This document shows positions 16,732 through 25,691 of a stretch of 64,000 bases of DNA, one piece after another (within the stretch, counting starts at the first letter, position 1; the number at the start of each line of letters is the position of its first letter). The translations under genes were made by a program, and so were the position numbers. Where the stretch lies: contig NZ_ML703263.1 of the NCBI RefSeq assembly GCF_008520305.1, forward strand, positions 421,544-485,543, given 5' to 3'. The notes below the pieces were generated by a model. It was not told the origin of the DNA, ran no database searches, and was given only the letters and a program-made list of their open reading frames with translations. Origin of the DNA: Mesorhizobium sp. SARCC-RB16n. Lineage in GTDB: Bacteria > Pseudomonadota > Alphaproteobacteria > Rhizobiales > Rhizobiaceae.

Positions 16732-17454
16732 ATGCCGGCAACCTCCAAGGCCACGCGCGAAAGCCATGCGCGCGTCTTCGACCTCGATGTGTCGTCGCTG
16801 CGCGAGCTCAACCAGGCGCTCCACAACCTGACCCCCGGTTCGAACGAGACGGCATGGGAAGTGCTCAACCCGAAAGGCAACCATTCGGTCGCCGTCGGTG
16901 TCGACCAGCCCGTCAGCATCGATGTGCGCGGCAGCGTCGGCTATTACTGCGGCGGGATGAATTCGGGCAGCACGATCACCGTGCACGGCTCGGCCGGCCC
17001 GGGCGTCGGCGAGAACATGATGTCGGGTTCCATCGTCATCAAGGGCGACGCCAGCCAGTATGCCGGCGCCACCGGCAAGGGCGGGCTGCTGGTCATCGAG
17101 GGCAATGCCTCGTCGCGTTGCGGCATCTCGATGAAGGGCATCGATATTGTCGTGCACGGCAATATCGGCCACATGTCGGCCTTCATGGCGCAGTCCGGCA
17201 ATCTGGTGGTGCTGGGCGATGCCGGCGACGCGCTGGGCGATTCCATCTATGAGGCGCGCCTCTTCGTGCGCGGCAAGGTCGACAGCCTGGGCGCCGACTG
17301 CATTGCCAAGGAAATGCGGCCCGAACATCTGGAGTTGCTGCAGGGTCTTCTTGACCGCGCCGGCCTGACCGGCGTCAAGCCGTCGGAGTTCAAGCGCTAC
17401 GGCTCGGCGCGCACGCTCTACAATTTCAATATCGACAACGCCGACGCGTATTGA
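16732..17454 (+). CDS. mgsB: N-methylglutamate synthase, GltB C-terminal-like subunit
   Basis: Protein of 240 residues made mostly of a right-handed beta-helix like the C-terminal domain of glutamate synthase. The repeated Gly-rich turns are plain: GYYCGGMNSGSTITVHG, GENMMSGSIVIKGDA, GATGKGGLLVIEGNA, SMKGIDIVVHGNIG. This domain is structural in GltB and carries ammonia-channel contacts. The ATG at 16732 follows the mgsA stop by four bases. It is followed six bases later by mgsC. Confidence 0.9.
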   Translation: MPATSKATRESHARVFDLDVSSLRELNQALHNLTPGSNETAWEVLNPKGNHSVAVGVDQPVSIDVRGSVGYYCGGMNSGSTITVHGSAGPGVGENMMSGSIVIKGDASQYAGATGKGGLLVIEGNASSRCGISMKGIDIVVHGNIGHMSAFMAQSGNLVVLGDAGDALGDSIYEARLFVRGKVDSLGADCIAKEMRPEHLELLQGLLDRAGLTGVKPSEFKRYGSARTLYNFNIDNADAY

Positions 17455-17460
17455 GGCAAG

Positions 17461-18789
17461 ATGACGTACCGCAACCCGCCGACGACGCCGCGCAAATCCG
17501 CGACCTTCGACGACTACACGCTTTCCGAAATCCGCCGCGCCGCGGCGACCGGCATCTACGATATCAGAGGGGCCGGCGCCAAGCGCAAGCTGCCGCATTT
17601 CGATGACCTTTTGTTCCTCGGCGCCTCGATCTCGCGCTATCCGCTGGAAGGTTATCGCGAGCGGTGCGACACATCCGTGGTGCTGGGATCACGCCATGCC
17701 AAGAAGCCGATCGAGCTGAAGATCCCGATCACCATTGCCGGCATGAGCTTCGGCTCGTTGTCCGGCCCGGCCAAGGAAGCGCTCGGGCGCGGCGCGACGC
17801 TTTCTGGCACTTCGACCACGACCGGCGATGGCGGCATGACCGAGGAAGAGCGCGGCCATTCCAAGCAACTGGTCTATCAGTACCTGCCGTCGCGCTATGG
17901 CATGAACCTGCGTGACCTGCGCCGCGCCGATGCCATCGAAGTGGTCGTCGGCCAGGGCGCCAAGCCCGGCGGTGGCGGAATGCTGCTCGGCCAGAAGATT
18001 TCCGACCGCGTCGCCGAAATGCGCACGCTGCCCAAAGGCATCGACCAACGCTCGGCCTCGCGCCACCCCGACTGGACCGGTCCGGATGATCTCGAGATCA
18101 AGATCCTCGAATTGCGTGAAATCACCGACTGGGAAAAACCGATCTACGTCAAGGTCGGCGGCGCCCGCCCCTACTACGATACAGCACTCGCGGTGAAGGC
18201 CGGCGCCGATGTTGTCGTCGTCGACGGCATGCAGGGCGGCACGGCAGCGACGCAGGAAGTGTTCATCGAAAATGTCGGCCAGCCGACGCTCGCCTGCATA
18301 AGGCCGGCCGTGCAGGCCCTGCAGGATCTCGGCATGCACCGCAAGGTGCAACTGATCGTCTCCGGCGGCATCCGCAACGGCGCCGATGTCGCCAAGGCGC
18401 TGGCACTCGGCGTTGACGCGGTATCGATCGGCACGGCGGCACTCGTGGCGCTCGGCGACAATGATCCCCGCTGGGAGGCGGAGTACAATGAACTCGGCAC
18501 TACGTCAGGCGCCTATGACGACTGGCATGAGGGCAAAGACCCCGCCGGCATCACCACGCAGGACCCGGAACTGATGAAGCGGGTCGACCCCGTGGCCGCC
18601 GGGCGCCGGCTGGCGAACTATTTGAAGGTGATGACGCTGGAGGCGCAGACGATCGCCCGCGCCTGCGGCAAGAACAGCCTGCACAATCTCGAACCCGAGG
18701 ACCTCGTCGCTTTGACGATCGAGGCAGCCGCCATGGCTGGCGTGCCGCTGGCCGGCACCAACTGGATACCGGGGAAGAACGGCTTCTAG
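17461..18789 (+). CDS. mgsC: N-methylglutamate synthase, FMN-binding glutamate synthase-like subunit
   Basis: Protein of 442 residues with the central TIM-barrel/FMN domain of glutamate synthase. Recognisable pieces are GMSFGSLSGPAKEALGRGA, GQGAKPGGGGMLLG, VKVGGARPY, the VDGMQGGTAAT loop and SGGIRNGADVAKALALGVDAV with its phosphate-binding glycines. It would carry the synthase chemistry. The site GAGGCAAG precedes the ATG. The usual iron-sulphur Cys cluster of large GltB is not obvious, only scattered Cys, as in the split Mgs/Glx type. Confidence 0.9.
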   Translation: MTYRNPPTTPRKSATFDDYTLSEIRRAAATGIYDIRGAGAKRKLPHFDDLLFLGASISRYPLEGYRERCDTSVVLGSRHAKKPIELKIPITIAGMSFGSLSGPAKEALGRGATLSGTSTTTGDGGMTEEERGHSKQLVYQYLPSRYGMNLRDLRRADAIEVVVGQGAKPGGGGMLLGQKISDRVAEMRTLPKGIDQRSASRHPDWTGPDDLEIKILELREITDWEKPIYVKVGGARPYYDTALAVKAGADVVVVDGMQGGTAATQEVFIENVGQPTLACIRPAVQALQDLGMHRKVQLIVSGGIRNGADVAKALALGVDAVSIGTAALVALGDNDPRWEAEYNELGTTSGAYDDWHEGKDPAGITTQDPELMKRVDPVAAGRRLANYLKVMTLEAQTIARACGKNSLHNLEPEDLVALTIEAAAMAGVPLAGTNWIPGKNGF

Positions 18790-18821
18790 AACACATCCAA
18801 AGACATAAGCGAGGAACTATA

Positions 18822-20129
18822 ATGGGGAACGATCTCGCCGCATTCGCCAAAGAGCACGGCGTCAAATATTTCATGATTTCCTACACTGACCTGTTCAGTG
18901 GCCAGCGTGCCAAGCTGGTGCCAGCGCAGGCGATATCAGACATGCAGAAGGACGGTGCCGGCTTTGCCGGATTCGCCACCTGGCTCGATCTGACGCCGGC
19001 GCATCCGGACATGCTGGCGGTGCCGGATCCGGACTCGGTCATCCAGCTGCCATGGAAACCTGAAGTCGCCTGGGTTGCCGCCACCTGCATCATGGATGAC
19101 AAGGAGGTCGACCAGGCGCCGCGCAACACGCTGAAGCGTCTGATCGCCGAGGCCGCCGCCGACGGCATGCATGTCAAGACCGGCGTCGAGGCCGAGTTCT
19201 TCCTGATCTCGCCGGACGGCAAGGCGATCTCCGACGAATACGACACGGCATCGAAGCCTTGCTACGACCAGCAAGCCGTGATGCGCCGCTACGATGTCAT
19301 CGCCGAGATCTGCGACCACATGCTGGCGCTCGGCTGGGGCGCCTACCAGAACGACCACGAGGACGCCAACGGCCAGTTCGAGATGAACTGGGCCTTCGAC
19401 GACGCGCTGCCGACCGCCGACAAGCATTCCTTCTTCAAGTTCATGGTCAAGTCGATCGCGGAAAAGCATGGGCTACGCGCCACCTTCATGCCCAAACCCT
19501 TCCAGGGCCTGACCGGCAATGGCTGCCATGCTCATATCTCAGTCTGGGACAAATCGGGCAAGACCAATGTCTTCGCCGACAATTCGATGGAGCTCGGTCT
19601 TTCTGCCAAGGGCAAGAACTTCCTCGGCGGCATCATGAAGCATGCTTCGGCGCTCGCCGCGATCACCAACCCGACGGTGAATTCCTACAAGCGCATCAAC
19701 GCGCCGCGCACCATTTCGGGCGCTACCTGGGCGCCGAACACGGTGACCTGGACCGGCAACAACCGCACCCACATGGTGCGAGTGCCTGGCCCCGGCCGCT
19801 TCGAATTGCGCCTGCCGGATGGCGCCGCCAACCCTTATCTCTTGCAGGCAGTCATCATCGCCGCCGGCCTCGACGGCATCCGCTCGAAGGCCGATCCGGG
19901 CAAGCGCTACGACATCGACATGTACCAACACGGCCACACGGTGAAGGGCGCACCGAAGCTGCCGCTCAACCTGCTCGATGCGCTGCGCGAGTTCGACAAG
20001 GACAAATCGCTTAAGGCGGCGCTGGGTGAGGAATTCTCGTCGGCATATCTAAAGCTCAAGCATCAGGAATGGAATTCCTATGCTTCGCACTTCACGCAAT
20101 GGGAGCGCGACCACACGCTGGACATCTAG
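18822..20129 (+). CDS. gmaS: Gamma-glutamylmethylamide synthetase (glutamine synthetase family)
   Basis: Protein of 435 residues of the glutamine synthetase superfamily (type III/GlnT-like). It joins methylamine to glutamate with ATP, giving gamma-glutamylmethylamide. Seen motifs are VEAEFFLIS and EDANGQFEMNW (metal/glutamate ligands), NGCHAHISVWD (ammonium/ATP loop) and TGNNRTHMVRVPGPGRFELRL (Arg and Glu ligands). True glutamine synthetases lie in a different context; here the gene sits between mgsC and mgdA, as in indirect methylamine oxidation clusters. GAGGAA precedes the ATG. Confidence 0.92.
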   Translation: MGNDLAAFAKEHGVKYFMISYTDLFSGQRAKLVPAQAISDMQKDGAGFAGFATWLDLTPAHPDMLAVPDPDSVIQLPWKPEVAWVAATCIMDDKEVDQAPRNTLKRLIAEAAADGMHVKTGVEAEFFLISPDGKAISDEYDTASKPCYDQQAVMRRYDVIAEICDHMLALGWGAYQNDHEDANGQFEMNWAFDDALPTADKHSFFKFMVKSIAEKHGLRATFMPKPFQGLTGNGCHAHISVWDKSGKTNVFADNSMELGLSAKGKNFLGGIMKHASALAAITNPTVNSYKRINAPRTISGATWAPNTVTWTGNNRTHMVRVPGPGRFELRLPDGAANPYLLQAVIIAAGLDGIRSKADPGKRYDIDMYQHGHTVKGAPKLPLNLLDALREFDKDKSLKAALGEEFSSAYLKLKHQEWNSYASHFTQWERDHTLDI

Positions 20130-20130
20130 A

Positions 20131-20175
20131 GCATCGGACCGAAAAGTGTGACACGGTTTTCGGCGAATCCGATGC
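20131..20175. repeat. Intergenic double palindrome of the Rhizobiales type
   Basis: Two nested perfect stems: outer GCATCGGA / TCCGATGC and inner CCGAAAA / TTTTCGG, starting one base after the gmaS stop. This GCATCGGACCGAAAA pattern is, from memory, a common dispersed intergenic element in Mesorhizobium and relatives. It may form an RNA hairpin that tunes the balance between gmaS and mgdA. Confidence 0.6.
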
Positions 20176-20220
20176 GTCAGGAAAGTTCCTGTTTGGGGCG
20201 AGCGACCTCGGAATGAACGT

Positions 20221-21474
20221 ATGAAATACTCGATCTTCTCGCTCGCCCGCGCCGCTCTTTCCGGCCACAAGAACTGGCAACGCACTTGGCGCGACGCCGC
20301 CCCGAAGGACCGCTACGATGTGGTGATCATCGGTGGCGGCGGCCATGGGCTCGCCACCGCCTGGTTCCTGGCCAGCGAGTTCGGCATCAAAAATGTCGCC
20401 GTGCTGGAAAAGGGCTGGATCGGCTCCGGCAATGCTGGCCGCAACACCACCATCATCCGCTCCAATTACGGCCTGCCCGGCAATACCGGCTTCTACGAAT
20501 TGTCGATGAAGTTGTGGGAGCGGATGGAGCAGGATCTCAATTACAATGCGATGGTCAGCCAGCGCGGCGTCATCAACCTCTACCATTCCGACGCGCAGCG
20601 CGACGCCTATGCGCGGCGCGGCAACACCATGCGCATCAACGGCATCGACGCCGAACTGCTCGACCTGGCGGCGGTCAAGAAGATGATCCCGTTCCTGAAC
20701 TTCGACAATGCGCGCTTTCCCGTGCAGGGCGGATTGCTGCAGCGGCGCGGCGGCACGGCGCGGCATGATGCCGTGGCCTGGGGCTATGCCCACGCTGCCA
20801 GCGAACTTGGCGTCGACATCATCCAGAATTGCGAAGTCACCGGCTTTGTCAGGGACGCGAACGGCAAGGTGACCGGCGTCGAGACCTCGCGCGGCAGGAT
20901 CGGCGCCGGCAAGGTCGGCATGGCGGTGGCCGGCTCCTCGTCGCGGGTCGCTGCAATGGCCGGCCTGCGGTTGCCGATCGAAAGCCATGTGCTGCAGGCC
21001 TTCGTCTCGGAGGCGATCAAGCCGCTCATCCCCGGCGTCATGACGTTTGGGGCCGGCCATTTCTATGTCAGCCAATCCGACAAGGGCGGGCTGGTCTTCG
21101 GCGGCGACATCGATGGCTACAATTCCTACGCCCAGCGCGGCAATATGCCTGTCATGGAAGATGTCTGCGAGGGCGGCATGGCACTGATGCCGATGATCGG
21201 CCGCGTGCGCCTGTTGCGCCAATGGGGCGGCATCATGGACATGTCGATGGACGGCTCGCCGATCATCGACAAGACACCGGTGGACGGGCTCTATCTCAAT
21301 GCCGGCTGGTGCTATGGCGGCTTCAAGGCGACGCCGGGTTCGGGCTTTGTCTTCGCCCATCTGCTTGCCCGCGACGAATCGCACGAGGAAGCTGCAAGGT
21401 TTCGCCTGGACCGATTCCGGACTGGCGCCATGATCGACGAAAAGGGCCAGGGCGCCCAACCGAACCTGCACTGA
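20221..21474 (+). CDS. mgdA: N-methylglutamate dehydrogenase, SoxB-like subunit
   Basis: FAD-dependent subunit of 417 residues, homologous to the beta subunit of heterotetrameric sarcosine oxidase. The dinucleotide motif is VVIIGGGGHGLATAWFLA (about residues 35-52), followed by NAGRNTTIIRSNYG (where SoxB binds flavin) and a C-terminal NAGWCYGGFKATPGSG loop. In this operon it would oxidise N-methylglutamate to glutamate with release of the methyl group as formaldehyde or methylene-THF. Length agrees with SoxB (~415). The ribosome site is weak. Confidence 0.9.
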   Translation: MKYSIFSLARAALSGHKNWQRTWRDAAPKDRYDVVIIGGGGHGLATAWFLASEFGIKNVAVLEKGWIGSGNAGRNTTIIRSNYGLPGNTGFYELSMKLWERMEQDLNYNAMVSQRGVINLYHSDAQRDAYARRGNTMRINGIDAELLDLAAVKKMIPFLNFDNARFPVQGGLLQRRGGTARHDAVAWGYAHAASELGVDIIQNCEVTGFVRDANGKVTGVETSRGRIGAGKVGMAVAGSSSRVAAMAGLRLPIESHVLQAFVSEAIKPLIPGVMTFGAGHFYVSQSDKGGLVFGGDIDGYNSYAQRGNMPVMEDVCEGGMALMPMIGRVRLLRQWGGIMDMSMDGSPIIDKTPVDGLYLNAGWCYGGFKATPGSGFVFAHLLARDESHEEAARFRLDRFRTGAMIDEKGQGAQPNLH

Positions 21475-21484
21475 GGACGGTCAC

Positions 21485-21760
21485 ATGCGCATTGTCTGTC
21501 CCTTCTGCGGCGAACGCGAACTCGGCGAATTCACCTATCTCGGCGACGCCAAGCCGGTGCGGCCGGCACCTGGAGCATCCGAAGACGAGGTCTACGATTA
21601 CGTCTATCTGCGCGACAACATCGCCGGTGTGATGGATGAGAACTGGTACCATGGCGGCGGCTGCCGGGCCTGGCTGAAGGTCACTCGCAACACGCTGACG
21701 CACGAGATTTCAGCGGTCGAACCGGCGGCGGGTGCCGGGGCCAGGCAGGTTGCGAAATGA
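21485..21760 (+). CDS. mgdB: N-methylglutamate dehydrogenase, SoxD-like zinc subunit
   Basis: Protein of 91 residues, delta-subunit type. The metal ligands are visible as CPFCGERE near the N-terminus and HGGGCRAW around residues 56-63, giving a Cys3His zinc site. It holds the SoxABDG-like complex together. GAGG lies upstream, spanning the mgdA stop. A 226-base gap with a repeat element separates it from mgdC, unusual for this operon type. Confidence 0.9.
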   Translation: MRIVCPFCGERELGEFTYLGDAKPVRPAPGASEDEVYDYVYLRDNIAGVMDENWYHGGGCRAWLKVTRNTLTHEISAVEPAAGAGARQVAK

Positions 21761-21779
21761 ATATCTTCTGTCAACTCGG

Positions 21780-21958
21780 CGTCGCCCCTCACCTGCCTGC
21801 CGGCATCCTCTCCCCGTATAGGGACGGGGAGAGGGGTGCTGCCGTCGCCGATTTCGCCAATCGCCAACGTTGCAAGAAGGGAGCCGGCGTTGCGGCCAGC
21901 CCCCTTCTCCCCGTCACTATACGGGGAGAAGTGCACGGCAGGGCGATGAGGGACGGCG
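21780..21958. repeat. RIME-like palindromic element inside the mgd operon
   Basis: Two perfect hairpins, 21807-21834 (CCTCTCCCCGT / ACGGGGAGAGG) and 21904-21931 (CTTCTCCCCGT / ACGGGGAGAAG), are flanked by imperfect outer arms (CGTCGCCCCTCACC... against ...GATGAGGGACGGCG). The whole is one ~180-base inverted element, as in Rhizobium intergenic mosaic elements. It fills almost all of the mgdB-mgdC gap. Confidence 0.7.
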
Positions 21959-21986
21959 CAAGCCTTCCGATTGTGAGGCGTGCATC

Positions 21987-24968
21987 GTGACTTCCTTTCA
22001 ATCCAATCGCCTGGCCAACGGCGGTCTCGTCGACCGCTCCGCGCCGTTCAACTTCCGCTTCGACGGCAAGAGCTTCTCCGGTTTCAAAGGCGACACGCTT
22101 GCCTCGGCATTGGTTGCCAACGGCGTCAAGCTGGTCGGCCGCTCGTTCAAATATCACCGCCCGCGCGGCATCCTGACGGCCGGGTCGGAAGAGCCCAACG
22201 CACTGGTGGAACTGCGCAGCGGTGCACGGCGCGAGCCGAACACCAAGGCGACGACGGCAGAGCTCTATGACGGGCTCGTCGCCGCCAGCCAGAACCGTTG
22301 GCCGTCGCTCGACTTCGACGTGATGTCGGTCAACCAACTGTTCGCGCCGATCTTCGTCGCCGGCTTCTACTACAAGACCTTCATGTGGCCGGCGAAGTTC
22401 TGGGAGGCGATCTACGAACCGGCGATCCGCCGCGCCGCCGGCCTCGGCCGCGCAGCGGGCATCGCCGATCCCGACCATTACGACAAGGCTTGGGCGCATT
22501 GCGACGTGCTGATCGCCGGATCCGGCCCGACGGGCCTCGCGGCCGCTCTCGCGGCAGGCCGCAGCGGCGCCCGCGTCCTGTTGTGCGAAGAGGATTTTAT
22601 CCTCGGCGGGCGTCTGCTTTCGGATGGCGGCACGATCGACGGAATGCCGGCGGCCGAATGGCTTTCACGGACGCTCGACGAGCTTGTCGCGATGCCTGAT
22701 GTCCGCATCATGACGCGCACGACGCTGTTCGGCGTCTATGATGGCGGCACCTATGGCGCGATCGAGCGCGTCAGCGACCACCTGCCCTCGCCGCCGGAGT
22801 ACCAGGTGCGCCAGCGACTGTGGCGGATCGTGGCCAAGCGCTGCGTCGTCGCGGCAGGCGCGCTCGAACGGCCAATCGTCTTTGCCGGCAACGACACGCC
22901 GGGCGTGATGATGGCGTCCGCGATGCGCAGCTATATCGCACGTTACGCTGCGGCACCGGCCAAGCGCATCGCGCTGTTCACCAACAATGAGGACGGATGG
23001 CGCACGGTCGAGGCAGCACTCGGCGCCGGGCTGCAGGTTGCGGCCGTGATCGACGCGCGCGCGGAAATCTCGCCCGAGCACCGCTCGCTTGCCAGCAAGG
23101 GCGGCTTTCCCGTTCTGCATGGCTCCGTCAGCGGCATCGATGGTGGCAAGAATGGCGTGCGCAGGATTTCCGTCTCGCTCACCGGCGGCGCGCGTGCCGA
23201 AGTGGAAGCCGACGGACTTGCCGTTTCGGGCGGATGGAACCCGGCGGTCGGGCTCACCTCCTATCATCGCGGCCGGCCGAAATGGCGCGACGATATCGCC
23301 GCCTTCGTGCCCGATGGCGCGCCTCCGGGAATGGTTGCGGCTGGTGCCGCCAACGGCGCCTTCGGGCTTGGCGCCTGCCTGCGCGAAGGATTTGCGGCGG
23401 GCGCGGCGGCTGCACGTGATGCCGGACATGGCAATGGTTCAGGCTCCACGCCGGTGGCCGACGACGAGGCGTTTTCGCTCACACCGCTCTGGCATGTTGC
23501 CGGCAAGGGTAAAGCCTTCGTCGACCAGCAGCATGATGTCACCGCATCCGATATCGAGCTGGCGCAGCGCGAAGGTTTTGAATCGGTCGAGCACCTGAAG
23601 CGCTACACCACGCTCGGCATGGCGACCGACCAGGGCAAGACCTCGAACGTCGCCGGCCTCGCCATCATGGCGGTGGTCACTGGCAAGTCCATTCCCGAGA
23701 CCGGCACGACAATCTACCGGCCACCTTATGTGCCGGTCGCCATCGGCGCCTTCGCCGGCCATCATCGCGACGAGAATTTTCATGCGACGCGGCTGACGCC
23801 GTCGCATCATTGGGCCGTCGAACAGGGCGCGGTGTTCGTCGACACCGGGCTGTGGAAGCGCGCGCAATGGTATCCGCGCGCCGGCGAGAAGGACTGGCTG
23901 GAGTCCGTAACCCGCGAGGTCAAGGCGGTGCGCGGCGGTGTCGGCTTCTGCGATGTCTCGACACTCGGCAAGATCGACGTGCACGGCGCGGACGCCGGCG
24001 CCTTCCTCGACCGCGTCTACATCAACACCTTCTCCAACCTCGCGGTGGGAAAGGCGCGCTATGGGCTTATGCTGCGCGAGGACGGCATCGTCTACGACGA
24101 CGGCACGACGTCGCGGCTGGCCGAGGACCACTATTTCCTGACCACCACCACGGCCAAGGCCGGGCTGGTGATGCAGCATCTCGAATTCTGCCGGCAGGTG
24201 TTGTTTCCGGAGCTCGATGTCCAGTTGACGTCGGTCTCCGACCAGTGGGCGCAATTTTCGATCGCCGGACCCAAAACCCGCGACCTGTTGAAAGAGATCG
24301 TCGATCCTTCGGAAGACCTTTCCAACGAGGGTTTTCCCTTCATGGGCGCACGCGAAGTCGCGTTGCGCGGCGGCGTCAGGGCGCGGCTGTTCCGCATCTC
24401 CTTCTCCGGCGAAATGGCGTTCGAGATTTCGGTGCCGGCGCGCTACGGCGAGGCGATGGCCCGCAATCTGATGATTGCGGGCAAGCCGTTCGGCGTGACG
24501 CCTTACGGCACCGAGGCGCTCGGCGTCATGCGTATCGAAAAGGGTCATGTCGCCGGACCGGAACTCAGCGGCACGACCACCGCCGCCGATCTCGGCCTCG
24601 GCAAGATGATGTCGACCAAGAAGGATTTCATCGGCCGCGTCATGGCCGGCCGGGAGGCGCTGGTGGCAGCGGATCGGCAGGTCGTCGTCGGCGTCAAGCC
24701 GGTCGACAAGGCACACCGCTTGCGCTCCGGCGCGCATATCATTCCGAAGGGGCAGACACCTGGACCCAGCAATGACCAAGGCTATGTCACCTCGGTCTGC
24801 TTCTCGCCGACGGTTGATCAGTGGATCGGGCTCGCCCTCGTCGAACGCGGCCGCGAGCGCATTGGCGAGATCGTGAACGCACATGATCCGCTGCGCGGCG
24901 AGGACTACGATGCCGTGATTTGCAATCCCGTCTTCTACGATCCGGATGGAGGGCGCCAGCGTGGCTGA
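21987..24968 (+). CDS. mgdC: N-methylglutamate dehydrogenase, SoxA-like subunit
   Basis: Large subunit of 993 residues, like the alpha subunit of sarcosine oxidase. The N-terminal ~90 residues are a ferredoxin-like/Fer2_4 piece (GFKGDTLASALVANGVKLVGRSFKYHRPRGI, without cluster Cys). An NAD/FAD Rossmann module follows (DVLIAGSGPTGLAAALAAGRSG, near residue 170). The C-terminal ~380 residues are a GcvT-type folate domain (GFCDVSTLGKIDVHG; SIAGPKTRDLL), which would take the methyl group on tetrahydrofolate. I choose the GTG at 21987, with GAGG eight bases upstream; the open frame further 5' lies in the repeat. It overlaps mgdD by eight bases. Confidence 0.9.
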   Translation: MTSFQSNRLANGGLVDRSAPFNFRFDGKSFSGFKGDTLASALVANGVKLVGRSFKYHRPRGILTAGSEEPNALVELRSGARREPNTKATTAELYDGLVAASQNRWPSLDFDVMSVNQLFAPIFVAGFYYKTFMWPAKFWEAIYEPAIRRAAGLGRAAGIADPDHYDKAWAHCDVLIAGSGPTGLAAALAAGRSGARVLLCEEDFILGGRLLSDGGTIDGMPAAEWLSRTLDELVAMPDVRIMTRTTLFGVYDGGTYGAIERVSDHLPSPPEYQVRQRLWRIVAKRCVVAAGALERPIVFAGNDTPGVMMASAMRSYIARYAAAPAKRIALFTNNEDGWRTVEAALGAGLQVAAVIDARAEISPEHRSLASKGGFPVLHGSVSGIDGGKNGVRRISVSLTGGARAEVEADGLAVSGGWNPAVGLTSYHRGRPKWRDDIAAFVPDGAPPGMVAAGAANGAFGLGACLREGFAAGAAAARDAGHGNGSGSTPVADDEAFSLTPLWHVAGKGKAFVDQQHDVTASDIELAQREGFESVEHLKRYTTLGMATDQGKTSNVAGLAIMAVVTGKSIPETGTTIYRPPYVPVAIGAFAGHHRDENFHATRLTPSHHWAVEQGAVFVDTGLWKRAQWYPRAGEKDWLESVTREVKAVRGGVGFCDVSTLGKIDVHGADAGAFLDRVYINTFSNLAVGKARYGLMLREDGIVYDDGTTSRLAEDHYFLTTTTAKAGLVMQHLEFCRQVLFPELDVQLTSVSDQWAQFSIAGPKTRDLLKEIVDPSEDLSNEGFPFMGAREVALRGGVRARLFRISFSGEMAFEISVPARYGEAMARNLMIAGKPFGVTPYGTEALGVMRIEKGHVAGPELSGTTTAADLGLGKMMSTKKDFIGRVMAGREALVAADRQVVVGVKPVDKAHRLRSGAHIIPKGQTPGPSNDQGYVTSVCFSPTVDQWIGLALVERGRERIGEIVNAHDPLRGEDYDAVICNPVFYDPDGGRQRG

Positions 24969-25587
24969 GTTTTCGTGGGAAACCCGCAGTCCGCTCGATC
25001 GCGCGCTTGTCGGCGGCGCCCACGGTGCGCAAGGCGAAGTCGGCGTGGCGCTGACCGAGATCCGCAATTTCGACCTCGTCCAGGTTATTGCGCGGCGCGG
25101 CAGGGCGCCTGATATGGCGAGCGCCGCTCGTGCGCATTTCGGCGTTGCGGTTCCGGAAACGCCGAAGGCAGTCCGGGCTTCGGACGCCACGCTGATCTGG
25201 TCGGGACCGGACCAGTTCTTCGTCCTGTCGAATGGCGGCAAGCATGGGATGGACGCGCTCGGCCAGGCGTTTTCGTCCTCAGCTTCGCTGTCGGACCAGT
25301 CACATGCGCGGGTGTTGATCAGCATTTCCGGCGACAAGGCGCGCGCCCTGCTCGCCAAGCTGTCGTCGATCGATCTGTATCCGGCGGCGTTCCCTGTCGG
25401 AGCCGCGGCAGCCACCTCGATGGACCACACCAGCGTCATGCTGTGGCGCGGCAATGATGCGCCGGACGAACAGGCTGTGTTCAACGTTCTGGTGTTCGCG
25501 ACCTTCGCCGAAAGCCTGTGGCACACGATGCTGGACTCGGGTGCCGAATATGGTGTCGAGATCGGGCATTCGGAGGACCTGGCATAG
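24961..25587 (+). CDS. mgdD: N-methylglutamate dehydrogenase, SoxG-like subunit
   Basis: Small subunit of 208 residues of the sarcosine oxidase gamma type. Family marks are RNFDLVQVIARRGR, a WSGPDQFFVLS strand, SDQSHARVLISISG and the C-terminal FAESLWHTMLDSGAEYG. It has no catalytic residue of its own and packs on the large subunit. The GTG at 24961 is preferred to an ATG at 24946 because GGAGGG lies before it. It ends the mgs-gma-mgd run. Confidence 0.85.
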   Translation: MAEFSWETRSPLDRALVGGAHGAQGEVGVALTEIRNFDLVQVIARRGRAPDMASAARAHFGVAVPETPKAVRASDATLIWSGPDQFFVLSNGGKHGMDALGQAFSSSASLSDQSHARVLISISGDKARALLAKLSSIDLYPAAFPVGAAAATSMDHTSVMLWRGNDAPDEQAVFNVLVFATFAESLWHTMLDSGAEYGVEIGHSEDLA

Positions 25588-25647
25588 CTGTGCGCTTCTT
25601 CCCTGCCTTGCCAAACTCCGCTCCGCTGCTATTCTTGCTGCTAAAAT

Positions 25648-25672
25648 AATTTTACACACAGGCAAACTTGTT
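25648..25672. promoter_or_regulatory. Shared 25-bp element upstream of tdm
   Basis: AATTT, a central CAGGCAAA and final CTTGTT match the dmmD element in 19 of 25 positions. It ends 19 bases before the tdm ATG, close enough to cover the promoter or transcription start. Confidence 0.5.
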
Positions 25673-25691
25673 TCTCGAACCTCGAGTTGAG

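Noticed and set aside
15831-18789. Ordinary split glutamate synthase for ammonia assimilation
   Set aside because: The separate amidotransferase, beta-helix and FMN pieces followed by gmaS and sox-like genes match N-methylglutamate synthase instead.
21757-21990. A 77-codon frame between mgdB and mgdC
   Set aside because: It runs through the palindromic mosaic element and its codons follow the repeat; no sensible protein pattern.
23439-25526. A 695-codon frame antisense to mgdC and mgdD
   Set aside because: Shadow of real genes with clear SoxA and SoxG homology; composition is typical of antisense GC-rich frames.
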